Positions 36,665-48,287 of a stretch of DNA of 64,000 nucleotides are shown here, piece by piece; within the stretch, counting starts at the first letter, position 1; every line of letters starts with the position of its first letter. Below the pieces are notes generated by a model. It saw only the letters and a list, made by a program, of their open reading frames with translations, was not told where the DNA came from and searched no databases. Source of the stretch: Blumeriella jaapii (lineage: Eukaryota; Ascomycota; Leotiomycetes; Helotiales; Drepanopezizaceae); the NCBI GenBank assembly GCA_009599575.1, contig VWND01000004.1, positions 1-64,000 on the forward strand, read 5' to 3'. The position numbers and the translations under genes are program-made.

Positions 36665-36891
36665 TGTTACGACCCTGCCTGGCCGGTAGTAATTGCCAAT
36701 AGTAATTGCCAATGGTAATTGCTAGTAGTAATTGCCAATGGTAGGATTAAGGTTTGCGCACGGACCCCCACCAACCTGTATTTAATAGTTCAGAGCTCCC
36801 GTTTACCTTAGAGCTCTTCACCTTAGTATTCAACGTACACGCGTACCTTTCGGCCCATATCATCATGATCACCCTTAAGTCAGCTATCACA
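36665..36891 (+). mobile_element. TRIM right LTR
   Basis: 227 bp, directly preceded by the purine tract. It keeps CATCATGATCACCC where the left copy has CATTATGATCATCC. Confidence 0.9.
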
Positions 36892-36896
36892 AAACA

Positions 36897-37259
36897 GCTG
36901 ACGACGCGCTTTTAAGTCAAATTAATCTAATTTTTAAGCTTATTAATATAATTAATAAGCTTAAATACGAAATCGAAAAATTAATCGCTTGTCGAATACA
37001 GCGGAAAATCTTTTAATACAAAACTTTTTAAATAAGCTTAAATAAAAATTTCACGTAATACTCCGCGTCTGATTTTATATACGCTTTTCTGAAAGTGCGC
37101 GATTTTTATTTAGCGTATAAAAAGCTTCCCGATTTTTCTGCAAAACTTATAAACTGGCTGAAAGCGTATTCCGAAAGTTTAAATTCGTATAATTATTTGA
37201 ATAGCGACGTATTAATAAATAAAAGCTCGAAGGCGCGCTTTTTTCGGACGGAGAAATAA
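36897..37259 (+). pseudogene. G2-b pol C-terminal end
   Basis: Resumes after the TRIM with CAGCTGACGACGCG. It reads KYEIEKLIACRIQRKIF and then YLAYKKLPDFSAKLINWLKA, the chromodomain-like tail shared with the other G2 copies. It ends at the 3' LTR. Confidence 0.75.
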
Positions 37260-37528
37260 TATAACGATTCATTTTATTGCCACCTTTTTTATCACCCTTG
37301 CAACTACGTATAGCTGCAAGCTCCCTGGTCTTTTGGTGGATCTTCCCATTAATTATGAAAATTATTTATATATATAAGGCCCTTTCCTTTTAGCAACCTC
37401 TGCCTTCTGCAGTTATTAATTTTAAATAAATATTTTTGTTACAAAACCAAAGGCTCGTTTTTCATACCATATGAACACGGCGACCAGTTGACTGATCTCC
37501 CAGCCCTTCGACTGATTAGATCGTTACA
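37260..37528 (+). mobile_element. G2-b 3' LTR
   Basis: 269 bp, TATAACGATTC to GATCGTTACA. The right two thirds are well preserved (CAGCAACCTCTGCC-like words, GGCGACCAGTTGACTGATC); the left third is more mutated. Confidence 0.92.
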
Positions 37529-37533
37529 CGCTT

Positions 37534-38812
37534 ATCGAAAAAGTTTTGTTTTAAAAAATAAGCGTTTCGGCTTTTTTTAATTATTTTTTGTTTTTGATTA
37601 TTTTTGGAAGTATATTATAATAAATTTTTGCAATTTTAATAAAAACAAATACGATTACGATAACGTGTTTGTAATAATAAATCGCTTTTTTAAGCAGATT
37701 ATTTCGATTTTTTATTATAAAAATATCGACGCTCGAAGCTTCGCTAAATTATATATATTTCACGTATATAAATATTTTAGCTTTTTAAAAAATATTATTA
37801 ACGATCGTGGCTTTTAGTATTAGTTTATTTTTTGATTTGAATTAAATAAAATATTCGGTACGCAATTAAAGCTTTCGATAGCCGCTTATTTTGAAACCGA
37901 TAATCAGACCGAAATTTACAATTAATATTTGTAAAAACGCTTTCGATTTTTCGTAAATTTTTATTGAAACGATTGAAGCGAATTTTTTTTAATAATGGAT
38001 TTCGCTTAAATAATTTTTTTTTACGAAAGTTTAAATGGCTTTTTATTTTTTGAAATTGTATACGGTTATATTTTTTATATTAATTGAAACTAAAAGCTCG
38101 ATATTTTTTTTTTTTTTTTTTATATAAGCTAAACGCAAACGAAGCTTATGCGTACGCTCGCCGTTATTACGACGCTTGGAATTTCGCTAAATCGCATTTT
38201 TAATAAGCTTACGACAAAATAAAAAGAAATGCGAATAAATTTCGCCGCGCGATCGATTTTAACGTTGGCGATTACGTATGGCTCGATATGCGTTTATTTC
38301 CGATTTTTCGGTTTTTTCGCAAGCTCGACAATTTTACAAACGGCTTTTTTAAAATTATAGCTAAAATTTTCGATAACGTTTTTAAATTAGATTTTTTTAG
38401 TATTATAAACGTACATTTAGTTTTTTACGCTAGTCGATTACGTAAAGCAGTTGACGACGCGTTTTTAAATTAGATTAATTTAGCTTTTGAATTTATTAAT
38501 ATAATTAATAAATTTAAATACGAAATCGAAAAATTAATCGCTTGTCGAATGCAGCGGAAGATTTTTTAATATAAAGTTTTTTAAATAGGTTTAAACGAAG
38601 ATTTTACGTGGTATTCCGCGTTTGATTTTATATACGCTTTTTTAAAAGTGCGCGATTTTTATTTGGCGTATAAAAAGTTTTCCGGTTTTTTTATAAAATT
38701 TGTAAATTGGCTGAAAACGTATTCCGAAGGTTTGAATTCGTACGATTATTTGAATAGCGACGTATTAATAAATAAAAGCTCGAAAGCGCGCTTTTTTCGG
38801 ACGAAAAGGTAG
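37534..38812 (+). pseudogene. G2-a integrase, last part
   Basis: Continues G2-a after G2-b. It matches 34,977-35,895 and 36,897-37,259 of G2-b, including DIDARSFAKLYIFHVYKYF-like reading, and the open fragment 38,288-38,473 (RKLDNFTNGFFKIIAKIF...VFYASRLRKAVDDAF). It ends with the purine-rich ACGAAAAGGTAG next to the LTR. Confidence 0.82.
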
Positions 38813-39071
38813 TATAACGATTTATTTTTTTGCTTTTCGTATTATTTCAGCAACTACGTGTAGTTGCAAGCTTTTTGGTTTTTTGGTAGGTATTAATTAT
38901 GGAAATTATTTATATATATAAGGTTTTTTTTTTTAGCAATTTTTGCTTTTTGCAATTATTGATTTTAAATAAATATTTTTGTTATAAAACCAAAGGCTCG
39001 TTTTTTATATTATATGAATTCGGCGACCAGTTGACTGATCTTCCAGCCTTCCGATTGATTAGATCGTTATA
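38813..39071 (+). mobile_element. G2 LTR, right end of the G2-a pol unit
   Basis: 259 bp, strongly mutated. It is followed directly by ATAATTAAAAAAAAA, the reverse complement of the protease-internal junction, and then by an inverted gag-pro region. The 5 bases ATAAT here are the complement of ATTAT at 20,115. Confidence 0.88.
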
Positions 39072-41014
39072 ATAATTAAAAAAAAAATAAACGATTATAT
39101 TCGGTTGTTAATAATAAAATTAAAAAGCGTAAAATATATAATTAAATGGCCACGAGTTTTATTATATTTTTTTACAAAAAAAAAAGCCGGAAAAAATTAA
39201 ATCAAAAGTTTTAAAAAAAAAAAAAAGATTTAATTAACGCCGAATCGATTAACGCATAACCGTTCGTTTTAAAATCGGCGAACGTTTTTATTTTGTATAA
39301 AAAGCCATTCTTAATAAATATAACGGAAATTATTAATAAATCGCTATCAAAAAGCTTTCGAACGTTAAAATAACGCATATCGCGCAATACGCTTAAAAAA
39401 AAGATTTTGCTTAAATTTAAGCGTTTTTCCGATTAGCGGAAAAACTTTCAATTTTCTCGTATACGTTTTGGAAATCGTTTGGAAAAAGGTTTTCGTTTTT
39501 ATTATTATTATTAAAAGGCGAATTTTCGGCCGGTTCGACCTCGTTTATATTTATCAGCCTGAAAAGGCTTTTAAATAAAATCGAAGATCGGCCCGTAAAA
39601 AATCGTGCAAATTAGCTTCGAACTTTTTAATATAAAATAAAAAACGAGCGTTGTTATTAATCCGATCGAAAAAAAAAAACGCTAAAAAAAGCGTTTTAGC
39701 GTAAAAAAAAAGAAAAAACAGCAAGAAATTAAAAAAAGTTTATGAAACATTTAAACGATTTTCGTATATACGATTTGATTCGTAATACGTTTTAATTAAA
39801 AACCTACCATTTTAATAAATAATAAATTTGGTTGAAAAGCGACTCGCGTATAAAATTCGTTTAGCCAATTGATTTTGTTTTTTTTAACGGACGGCGGTAA
39901 GCCAATTTTTAAAAATCGTTATACGCGCTTATTTTAAATGCAGCTTTTTTCGTAAACGCCTTGGTATTTTATCGCGAAAAGCGTTCCGAAGCTGTTTGTT
40001 AATTCGTATTTAAACGTTCGCTGCGAAAATAAAAAATCGCAAATAAAATCGCTAAAAATCGTCGTGCGTATTTATTGCAAATATTTTAAATTCGTTTTCG
40101 GCTTTTTAAACGTTTGAAAAATCGGCCAGAAAATCGGCGACTTTTTTATTAATTTTTCGAAAAATATAAAATCGGAACGGTTTAAAATACGCGGGGTAAA
40201 AAACTCTTTCGCTACGCTTTCGGTTTAATCGAATATATAATTTTTGCGAAATCGATCGCCAGCGAAATAATCGTAGTAAAATTCGAGGTTATCGAAAACT
40301 TTAGTTTTTTAATAGCGTGTTTTATAATTTTTATTATTATTTAGCTTAAACTTAAAATTCGGAACGCGCTTTATACGAGCTAATCGAAAATTAGCAAATA
40401 AATAAAAATCATAACGTTTAAAAAACGCGCTAAAATCTTGGCTATTAAAAGAAAATCCAAAAAAAATTCGCAAAAAGCGTAAAAATTAATTTGCAGCGTT
40501 TATTAATTAAAATAAAACGTTGCGAAAAAAAGCAGCAGATTCGCGACTGACAAAAGCACGTTCGATAAATTTTACCAAACGCTTTAATTAAAAAGTTCAT
40601 CGCAATCGTATAATTTTTAAAAATTATCGTTTACGCTTTTGCGCTTTTTTCAGTTGATTTTGCAAAAGTCTTAACTAAACGCTTTCAGCGCTAAGCTGCA
40701 AAAAAGTGGCAAGCGAAATAATTAATATTCTGCTTTTTTTTTTGTTTTTTTTTTTCGGAAAGAAAACTGTTTTTCAGAAAAAAAAGCTTCTGAAAAAAGC
40801 TGCTTTTTCGCTAATTAAAAAAAGAAAGGTTGAAATATAATAGCAGAAGCTGAAAAGCTCTGCTGAGAAAAGAATCGTTAAATAAAAGCTATTTTTCGCA
40901 AAATGCGGAAATAAGCTTTTTTACGACCGGTCGATTATTTTAATATAATCCGTAAAAAATTCGAAAAAAAAAAAATTTACGCCGTCGCTAGCGTAAAAAA
41001 AAAATTGTTAATAA
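39072..41014 (-). pseudogene. G2 gag and protease first half, inverted
   Basis: The reverse complement matches 30,367-32,325 of G2-b, from the leader to the middle of the protease. It stops exactly at the ATTAT point. It lies between an LTR in + sense on its left and its own LTR in minus sense on its right. Heavily mutated, no usable frame. Confidence 0.78.
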
Positions 41015-41282
41015 TATAACGATTTAATTAATCGGAAAGCTAAAAAATTAATTAACTGATCGTCGTGTTTATATAATATAAAAAACGAGCTTTTGATTTT
41101 ATAACAAAAATATTTATTTAAAATCAATAACTGCAAAAAGCAGAAGTTGCTAAAAAAAAAAAATCTTATATATATAAATAATTTCCACAGTTAATAAAAG
41201 ACCCACCAGAAGACCAGGGAGCTTGCAGCTACACGTAGTTGCTGGGGTGATACCAGAGGTGGCAAAAAAGTGAATCGTTACA
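41015..41282 (-). mobile_element. G2 LTR, inverted, second example
   Basis: 268 bp in minus sense. To the right it meets ATTACTAA, again the protease-internal junction, after which the 186-bp satellite begins. This repeats the arrangement at 19,849-20,119. Confidence 0.88.
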
Positions 41283-41290
41283 ATTACTAA

Positions 41291-41902
41291 GGTTTGCCAA
41301 GATTAGAATTAAAAGGGGGGGTTATTAGAACTTTTTAATTTATTAATCGTATTTATAAGCTTTTGCGCATAAAAGATTAATAATTAATAAGCTGAATACA
41401 AATATAATTTTATTTTTAAAATCGAATAATTTTTGCGAAAAAACCGACCTGGTGACCAAAGAAAGTCGGTTACCAGAGTCTGCCAAAATTAAGGTTAAAA
41501 AGGGGGGTTATTACAACTTTTTAATTTATTAATCGTATTTATAAGCTTTTGCGTATAAAAGATTAATAATTAATAAGCTGAATACAAATATAATTTTATT
41601 TTTAAAATCGAATAATTTTTGCGAAAAAACCGACCTGGTGACCAAAAAAAGTTGGTTATCAGGATCTGCCAAGATTAGGGTTGGAAGGGGGTAATAATAA
41701 CTTTTTAATTAATTAATTGTATTTGTAAGCTTTTGCGTACAAAAGATTAATAATTAATAAGCTGAATACAAATATAATTTTATTTTTCAAATCGAATAAT
41801 TTTTGCGAAAAAACCGACCTGGTGACCAAAGAAAGTTGGTCACCAGGGTCTGCCAAGACTGGTTACCAACGTTGGTGACCATCAAAATTCTCTCGCTTTA
41901 TA
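41291..41902. repeat. Second 186-bp satellite array inside G2 protease
   Basis: About three and a half units of the satellite found at 16,251-17,396, ending with the same palindrome (GTTACCAACGTTGGTGACC) and TCTCGCTTTATAATATTA. It replaces roughly 38 bases of the G2 protease: ATTACTAA is on the left, GGCCGAACATTAAG continues on the right. Confidence 0.85.
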
Positions 41903-44900
41903 ATATTAGGCCGAACATTAAGTTTTACTAAATTATAATAAGCGCAAGCTTTATTAGCCGAAATCTTATTTTTTTACAGCTTTTTACGCTCGTTGTATTA
42001 AAATCTTTTATTTGCATTTTCGAAAAATTTAATTTCGCTATCAAAACGACGCTGTAAATCGTAATAAAAACTTTGATTAATTATGGCAGATTTACGACGC
42101 TGTGCGAAGCGCGAAAAAATCGAATTTTACTCGCGGTGCCAATTTCGATAGCAACGCTAATAAAATAATATAAAAAATTATGTTATTTTCCCAGGCTGCC
42201 GATTTCTTTTTTATTATTATTTTTTTTTTTTTTTTTTTTTTCGATAAAAAACAGCTTTTTCGTTTTACGAAAAACAATTATATTAAAAACCGAAAAAAAG
42301 CCTTCGCCGCGATAGCCTTCCAGCTTAATATAATCGATAATTTAAATAAACAACTTTTTTCTGAATCTTTTAAACGACCAGTTCGAAAACGAATTTTTTA
42401 ATCTATTGCTTATTTAATTTTTATTTATCAGATTATTATATACGTTTTTAAACTGATTTCCAAAAAAAAAACAATTAAAATGTTTTTAACTTTCCTGTAC
42501 GAAATCGACAAAATACTAAACGATTTTATATACAATATTTCCTTTAAAATTTAATTTTATAATTTTTTCGAACGTTTCAGAATTAAAAAAATATCGATTT
42601 CGATTTTTTCAACCAGCTTAGCAAAACTAACTTCGAATAAATTTTTTTTCGAATTTTTTCTTCCGAAGTACAAAAACTTCGAATACGTGTTTTTTAAAGC
42701 CGCTAATAATAAGCTAGCTTTTTACCGGCTTTACGACCATAAAATCGAGCTTATTATAAATAAAAAAAAACTGAAATTTACTTTTTTATACAAAATATCG
42801 ATTTCAAAGCTCGAAATTATTAAGATTTATTTGCAAAATAATTTTAATAAAGGCTTTATCGAATCTTTTACCGTTTTTTTCGTTGTTTTAATGCTTTTCG
42901 CTAAAAAACCCGACGGATTACTACGTTTTTGTATCGATTATCGAACTTTTAATAATATTATTCGTAAAAATCGCTATTTTTTTTTTATCGATAAGACTTT
43001 TGTTTGTTTTTCGAAAACGCGAATTTTTACGAAATTCGATATTCGTTAAGTTTTTTATAAAATTCGAATAAATTCCGCTAATAAAAAATTAACTATGTTT
43101 CGTACGCGTTACGGCGTTTATAAATGCAAAATGCTATCTTTTAGCTTTATTAATAAATCCGCAATTTATTAACGTTATATAAACGACGTTTTTTTCGATT
43201 ATTTAAACGATTTTTATATTATATATTTAAATAATATTTTTATTTATTCGTCCGACCTTTTGAAACACGTTATATACGTTCGCAAAATATTTTAAAAGCT
43301 CGCTGACGCTGAATTACAAGCCGATATTCGGAAGTTTAAATTCAACGTTATTCGGATCCGTTATCTAAGCTTTATTATTTTTATTAAAAGCTTAGAAATA
43401 AATTTAAAAAAAGTTTTCGTGGTCGTTTATTAAAAACTTTTTATTATTATAAAAAGTATATAAAACTTTTTTGGTTTTTGTAATTTTTACCGACGTTTTA
43501 TTCGAAATTACGGTATAATTGCAAAGCTTTTGGTTTATTTAATTAAGGCTAACGTTTTTTAAAATTTTATTTTTAAATATCAAAAAAGTTTCGACCTTTT
43601 TATACTAGTTTTTATTATTGCACCAATTTTATAATATTACAGGCAAAACCTTTTTTGCATATTAAAAACTAACGCTTCCGACGGCGTAATAGCTTTTATT
43701 TTTTTTTAATTTTATAATAACGATTGGCTTTCAGTCGCTTATTTCAGCAAAACTATAACCTTCGCAAAGCTAAACTACGTCGTATACGATAAAAAAATAT
43801 TCGCAATCGTAAAATTTCTAAGTAATTTTCGTATTAAATTAATTAATTCAGTTTATTAAATTAAAATTATTATTAATTATAAAGCTTTAAAGTATTTTAT
43901 GATTTTTAAACTTTTAAACGTTCGATAAGCACGTTGGGCCGAGCTTTTCGCCGATTACAACTTTTTCATTACGTATAAACCAGATAAACACAATTTTTTA
44001 ACTGACGTATTAATACGTCGTACGAGCGAATTCGATTGTTAAAACTTTTTTAAACGCATTTAACGCTTACAAACCTTTTTCCGAGCAAATCAGATCGATT
44101 ACCGCTTTTTAATTAAAAAACTTCGACTTTTAACGATTTTCGAAACAGCTGTTTTTATCGTTAAAATAGCTGATTTTTTTTTCGTATTTCGTATCGTTAA
44201 TTAAATTTTTTACGTTAATCGCATAGCTAGCAGCCTGATAGCTTTTCGAAAAAAAGCTATACGAAACGCTACGAAAAAAAACGACGATAATAATACTTCG
44301 TATATATTTAAACGCGATCTGCTGTTATATTACGGTCGTTTAATAATATTAAACGTCGATTATTTTCGTTTGGCTTTTGTACGAAAAATACACGATCAGA
44401 TTTCCACCGCTTATTTTAGCGTTCGCAAAACTACGCAATTGCTTTCGGATTAATACTATTAGCGAGATATAACAGCTTTCGTAAAATAATATTATCGTAA
44501 TTGCTACGCTTATCGAAAAAGTTTTATTTTAAAAAATAAGCGCCCCGGCTTTTTTCGGCTTTTTTCTATTTTTAACTATTTTTAAAAGCATATTATAATA
44601 AACTTTTGCAGCTTTAATAAAAACAAATACGATTACGATAACGTGTTCGTAATAATAAATCGCTTTTCTAAGCAAATTATTTCGATTCCCTGTTATAAAA
44701 ATATCGACGCTCGAAGTTTTGCTAAATTGTATATATTTCACGTATATAAATATTTTGACTTTTTAAAAAATATTATTAACGATCGTAGCCTTTAGTATTA
44801 GTTTATTTTCTGGTCTGAATTAAACAAAATATTCGATACGCAATTAAAATTTTCGACAGCCGCTTATTTTAAAACCGACGGTCAAACCGAAATTTACAAT

Positions 44901-45789
44901 TAATATTTGCACGCTTTCGACTTTTCGTAAACTTTTATTAAAACGATTAAAACGAATTTCTTTTAATAATAGATTTCGCTTAAATAATTTTTTTTTACGA
45001 AAATTTAAATAGCTTTTCACTTTTTAAAATTATATACGATTATATTTTTTATATTAATTAAAACTGGAAATTCGACATTTTTTTTTTTCTAATTTTTTTT
45101 ATAAGCTAAACGCAAACGAAGCTCGTGCGTACGTTCGCCGTTATTACGACGCTTAGAACTTCGCTAAATCGCACTTTTAATAAGCCTACGATAAAATAAA
45201 AAAAAATGCGAATAAGTTTCGTCGCGCGATCGATTTTAACGTTGGCGATTACGTTTGGTTCGATATGCGTTTATTTCCGATTTTCCGGCCTTTTCGCAAG
45301 CTCGATAATTTTACAAACGGCCTTTTTAAAATTATAGCCAGAATTTTCGACAACGCTTTCAAGCTAGATTTTTTTAGTATTATAAACGTATATTTAATGT
45401 TTTACGCTAGTCGATTGCGTAAAGCAGCTGACGACGCGCTGCCAGGTCAGGTTAATTTAACTTTTAAATTTATTAATATAATTAATAAGTTTAAATACGA
45501 AATCGATAAATTAATCGCTTGTCGAGTGCAGCGGAAAACCTTTTAGTATAAAGCTTTTTAAATAAGCTTAAATAAAAATTTTACGTAATACTTCGCGTTT
45601 GATTTTATATATATTTTCCTGAAGGTACGCGACTTTCATTTGGCGTATAAAAAGCTTTCCGGTCCTTTTGTAAAACTTGTAAATTAGCTGAAAGCGTATT
45701 CCGAAGGTTTGGATTCGTACGATTATTTGGATAGCGACGTACCAATAAATAAAAGCTCGAGGGCGCGCTTTTTTCGGACGGAAAAGTAA
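41903..45789 (+). pseudogene. G2-d protease end, RT, RNase H and integrase
   Basis: Follows G2-b pol throughout. RT is open at 42,687-43,049 (KKPDGLLRFCIDYR...TRIFTKFDIR), with the catalytic box as YLNNIFIYSSD near 43,225. Integrase core near 44,500-44,900. The C-terminal domain is open at 45,265-45,546 (RKLDNFTNGLFKIIARIF, KYEIDKLIACRVQRKTF). Many stops; not functional. Confidence 0.85.
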
Positions 45790-46058
45790 TATAACGATTT
45801 ATTTTTTTGTTATTTTTCGTATCACCTTAGCAACTACGTGTAGCTGCAAGCTTCCTGATCTTTTAGTGGGTTTTTTTATTAATTATGGAAATTATTTATA
45901 TATATAAAACTTTTTTCTTTTAGCAATTTCTGCTTTTTGCAATTGTTGATTTTAAATGAATATTTTTGTTACAGAATCAAAGGCTCGTTTCTTATACCAT
46001 ATAAACACGGCGACCAGTTGACTGATCTCCCAGCCCTCCGACTGATTAAATCGTTACA
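45790..46058 (+). mobile_element. G2-d 3' LTR
   Basis: 269 bp, TATAACGATTTATT to AAATCGTTACA, preceded by GGACGGAAAAGTAA (purine tract). It is followed directly by LTR-C sequence. Confidence 0.9.
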
Positions 46059-46439
46059 GTAATAGCGAAATATCGAAATCGATTTTGATTGCGAATTTAA
46101 GAAATACATCGGCGAATATATAAAAACGAAACATCGAAATTTAAATCTTTGCGTAAATTATCAAATATAAAAGTAGATAGAAAAACCAGATTGATACGAT
46201 TATATATCGGTGAATAAAATAGTTTAGGGAATTTCTAGAAAAAAAGAAAAAAAGAAAAAAAAAAAATGAAGGTATAAATTAAACTGCGTACTTATAATAT
46301 TATTTAAAGAAGTGCTTTGCTTTTATATCTGTTAAAGATAGTCAATAGCAGGGGGTTTCGGAGGGGTCCATGCCTCGATCATAGCTAAAACTACCAACTC
46401 CTATCAATACAAAGTATTACCGTTTTACAGAATTTACGT
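46059..46439 (-). mobile_element. LTR-C fragment, minus sense
   Basis: The reverse complement of 46,185-46,439 matches 50,361-50,626. On the minus strand it starts TGTAAAACGGTAATACTTTG and includes TATAAAAGCAAAGCAC, a likely TATA region. The outer end and target duplication are not clear. It abuts the G2-d LTR on the left and cuts G1-b on the right at TTTACGTATAA. Confidence 0.65.
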
Positions 46440-48287
46440 ATAATAACTCGATACACGCTTTTACGGATTTTACTTTTTTTCGTATATTATACGGCTTTTA
46501 TTCAGAATTTGGCGGCAACGTCGAAAGCGAAGTCGCAAAAAAAAAAATATCGTTAGCGGAAAAACGAATTAAAATATTGCAAAAAAAAAAAAAAAATTTT
46601 AATAAAAAGCTAAAAAAAGCAAACGCGAATTATAAAAGATTTTACGACGCTAAATATAAAAAAACTAAATTTCAAATAAGCGATAAAATACTATTATCGA
46701 TTAAAAACTTTCGACAGCTGCGATTTTTTCGAAAGCTTTTAAATAAATATTTAAAACCTTTTAAAATCAAGCGAATTATATACGAGCACGGCCAAGCTTA
46801 TTAATTCGAGCTTTTTTTTTAATATCGTATTTACGATATTCTTTACGTTTTTTTATTAAAACCTTAGCAGGGTCGAAACGATACCGAGCCGAAAAATAAT
46901 ATAATAAAATTTTAAAAATCCGAAAAATACAAAATAAAATTAATACAAACTAATAAAAATACAAAAAAAGCCGATATTATTTAATACGATAAAAAAATTA
47001 TTTATTAAACGAAAACTCGTAAAAGCTAAAAAACTATTTTATAAACGCAAAAAAAATAATAAAAAAATACTTAAAAAATACGATAAATAATAGCAACGAA
47101 GCAATAATAAATGCGCGTCGTAAAAACAAAAAGAAAACCATTTAAAAAAATTTAAAACCGCCGCTAAAGCGATTTATTATCCGTATTATTATTGTTAATT
47201 TTTTTTTTATCGCTATTTTTTTTAAATTTAAAAACAACGGCAAGCTAAAAAAAATTAATATTAAACGAATTCGTAAAATATTCGATTTATTTTAATTAAG
47301 ATTTTTACAATAGCCGTAATCGAATTTTGAATTGCGGCTACGATATTTTCGTAGAAATTCAGAATTTAATTTAATTAATTAAAATAAATCCGAGCAACGA
47401 TTTCGAAACGTCGAAAAATACGTTTTATATTAACGTTGTTAAATAAAAAGGCCGGCGCAGCCAAAGCTTTTAAAATAATAGCAGCCGCCAAACCGGCAAA
47501 AGCGGGCGCAGCAGCAGCAGCGGCAGCCCGAGCCGCGGCGCGATTCGTACGATTTCCGATTATTATAAAAGCCGAAGCGTTATTTTTTAAACGATTTATA
47601 TAAGCGTCGTAAATAATAAAATTAATAAAAGTTTTAGCAAAAGCTTTAGCTTCGGCAGTAAAAAAAAAAAAAAGCGGCAACGGCGATAATAATATCGAAA
47701 CGATTTATAAAATTATTAAAGCCCGAGAAAAAGATTTGCGCTTCGGCGGCGCGTACGACAAAAATTTATAACTAATTAAAAACGAATCCGAATAAAAGTT
47801 TAAAAAACTTACAAAAAAGCATTAAATATACGAAGCTTTGCAACGGTTGCATTTTACGCTAAAAAGCTCGAAAACGCAAAAAAGCAAAAAGGCCGCCGTA
47901 ATATTTTCGCGTAAAATCAGGCGTGATTATCGAAAGCAGATAAAAATCAAAAGCATTTTAAAAATTCGCGGCGAACGCGGCGAAAAGCAATTAATTAAAA
48001 AAAAAAAAGCTAATAAAAAAAAAAAAAATTAAACAGGAAAATTGCGACTATTTAAAAAAAAAAAGCTTTTTTAAACGAAAATACGAACGCTACCGAAAAA
48101 CAAAAAAAAACAAAACAGCAGAACAGCTATAATTCACGACCGAAAGCGAAAAAAACAGCTATAATTTACGATCGAAAACGGAAAAAACCGCCCGTTATTT
48201 CGAAAACGTAACGCACGTTATATACGAAAGCATACGTATAAAAAAATCAATCGCTTTTAAAAACCAAAAGCTTAAAAAAAAAAGTAA
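46440..48287 (+). pseudogene. G1-b pol 3' end: integrase C-terminus, chromodomain, 3' segment
   Basis: A truncated second G1 copy in + sense. 46,577-46,804 reads KRFYDAKYKKTKFQISDKIL and ends EHGQAY, as in G1-a. Near 46,970-47,090 is a decayed chromodomain (KNYLLNENS...KNYFINAKKIIKKY, with stops at former Trp/Gln). Then comes the 1.2-kb segment with the antisense ORF and the purine tract before the 3' LTR. Confidence 0.8.
47375..47680 (-). CDS. Antisense Ala-rich ORF of G1-b
   Basis: 101 open codons on the strand opposite to pol. It includes FTAEAKAFAKTFINFIIYDA, RAAARAAAAAAAPAFAGLAA and KRIFRRFEIVARI. It aligns with the antisense frame in G1-a (23,368-23,771), differing mostly by conservative or transition changes. 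Function unknown. Confidence 0.45.
   Translation of the reverse strand: MPLFFFFTAEAKAFAKTFINFIIYDAYINRLKNNASAFIIIGNRTNRAAARAAAAAAAPAFAGLAAAIILKALAAPAFLFNNVNIKRIFRRFEIVARIYFN

Larger units (their letters stand above)
35902..36891 (+). mobile_element. TRIM: 990-bp miniature LTR retrotransposon, TSD AAACA
   Basis: Two 227-bp LTRs (35,902-36,128 and 36,665-36,891) bound a 536-bp internal region without any coding frame. LTRs start TGTTACGACCCTGCC and end CAGCTATCACA. AAACA flanks both sides. A classical polypurine tract, GAAAAGAGGGGGTAG, precedes the right LTR. The internal part has two copies of an ATTCGACTTTTTCGC-type unit and four copies of a GGCTGGCAACCTACCTCTGC-type unit. There is little RIP mutation. 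It must be mobilised in trans; LTR similarity points to the G3 family. Confidence 0.9.
30098..37528 (+). mobile_element. G2-b, full-length Ty3/gypsy element, TSD CGCTT
   Basis: 7,431 bp including a 990-bp TRIM insertion, so about 6.4 kb by itself. CGCTT flanks both ends (30,093-30,097 and 37,529-37,533). Both LTRs are 269 bp. Order on the + strand: LTR, leader and gag, protease, RT, RNase H, integrase, C-terminal domain, polypurine tract (GGACGGAGAAATAA), LTR. It is the reference for the normal orientation of the family in this window. All frames are broken by transitions. Confidence 0.93.
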
